Shown: positions 63,894 through 64,000 of the stretch, piece after piece
Position numbering within the stretch: position 1 is the first letter of the stretch
Layout of the letters: the number at the start of each line of letters is the position of its first letter
From: Paraglaciecola chathamensis S18K6
GTDB taxonomy: Bacteria > Pseudomonadota > Gammaproteobacteria > Enterobacterales > Alteromonadaceae
Direction: 5' to 3'
Assembly: GCA_000314955.1 (NCBI GenBank)
Contig: BAEM01000022.1
Location: 124,001-188,000, forward strand
DNA length: 64,000 bases
Notes under the pieces: model-generated
Told to the model about the DNA's origin: nothing
The model's database searches: none
The model's input: the letters and a program-made list of their open reading frames with translations, nothing else
Program-made: the position numbers and the translations under genes

Positions 63894-64000
63894 TTAGCCG
63901 CTGATCTGCTTTAACCGAGTAAAGTAATCAGGGAACGTTTTAGCGGTACAGTCAGGGTCGTTTATAGTGACAGGGGTATCACTCAAAGCAACCAGTGAAA
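63894..64000 (-). CDS. aroA: C-terminus of 3-phosphoshikimate 1-carboxyvinyltransferase (start outside window)
   Basis: Only the last 35 codons are present. Reading on the minus strand gives [20 protein letters not shown] followed by ISG and stop, the conserved EPSP synthase C-terminus. The enzyme makes EPSP in aromatic amino-acid synthesis. aroA-cmk-rpsA order is conserved in gammaproteobacteria. Confidence 0.85.
   Translation of the reverse strand, partial: SLVALSDTPVTINDPDCTAKTFPDYFTRLKQISG

Overview
The window reads as chromosome of a marine gammaproteobacterium of the Alteromonadales, most like Paraglaciecola/Glaciecola/Alteromonas. Evidence is the housekeeping gene order (uvrY-uvrC-pgsA followed by tRNA-Gly/Cys/Leu; lrp-ftsK-lolA-rarA-crcB-serS; aroA-cmk-rpsA-ihfB-lapA-lapB-pyrF), two large TonB-dependent receptors of the type common in these bacteria, and a moderate-GC, T/A-rich intergenic style. 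Genus is inferred, not proven.

Region 1 (1-8.8 kb): the end of a zinc-type dehydrogenase, a LysR regulator, then a locus that looks like a divergent relative of the Pseudomonas Fap functional-amyloid system. It has a winged-helix regulator with a degenerate receiver domain, a 690-residue secreted protein built from 13 ANNGS/ANGGS cassettes separated by Asn-Ser-Asp runs, a small secreted amyloid-like protein, a C39-type cysteine protease (FapD-like), a secreted protein carrying an LRGG motif that may be the protease substrate, and a convergent coiled-coil plus beta-barrel outer-membrane protein (FapF-like). This is the strongest candidate for a little-described system.

Region 2 (9.1-18.5 kb): a catabolic cluster with a TonB receptor facing a divergent operon: cyclase-type hydrolase, beta-hydroxyacid dehydrogenase, beta-keto acid cleavage enzyme (BKACE), cupin, short-chain dehydrogenase, sodium:solute symporter and two unlisted 31-32-residue membrane proteins. 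It is closed by a shared terminator and an IclR regulator with a palindromic operator candidate. The order suggests import, ring or amide opening, oxidation to a beta-keto acid and acetyl-CoA-dependent cleavage of an unknown substrate.

Region 3 (18.7-42.2 kb): scattered accessory genes. These include an RluA-type pseudouridine synthase with a long coiled-coil N-terminus, an MFS exporter, RhlE-like helicase, a second TonB receptor, a LysR regulator with a class II aldolase, an M14-like metallopeptidase, an RHH protein, an HD hydrolase, an alpha-glucan set (GH31, esterase lipoprotein, GH13 lipoprotein), SRAP/YedK, and a MerR regulator whose divergent target promoter has a 19-bp spacer and drives a DUF2938 membrane protein.

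Region 4 (42.3-47.8 kb): tRNA-Leu, tRNA-Cys and tRNA-Gly with a strong promoter, pgsA, uvrC and uvrY, and two tRNA-Ser(UGA) genes. Both tRNA regions are flanked by sizeable direct repeats that include copied tRNA ends or decayed terminators.

Region 5 (47.9-64 kb): core genes: YccA, TusDCB and TusE, SerS, CrcB, RarA, LolA, FtsK, Lrp, alanine dehydrogenase (its last six codons are repeated six times downstream), PyrF, LapB, LapA, IhfB, RpsA, Cmk and the C-terminus of AroA. No CRISPR array, insertion sequence, prophage or rRNA operon was seen.
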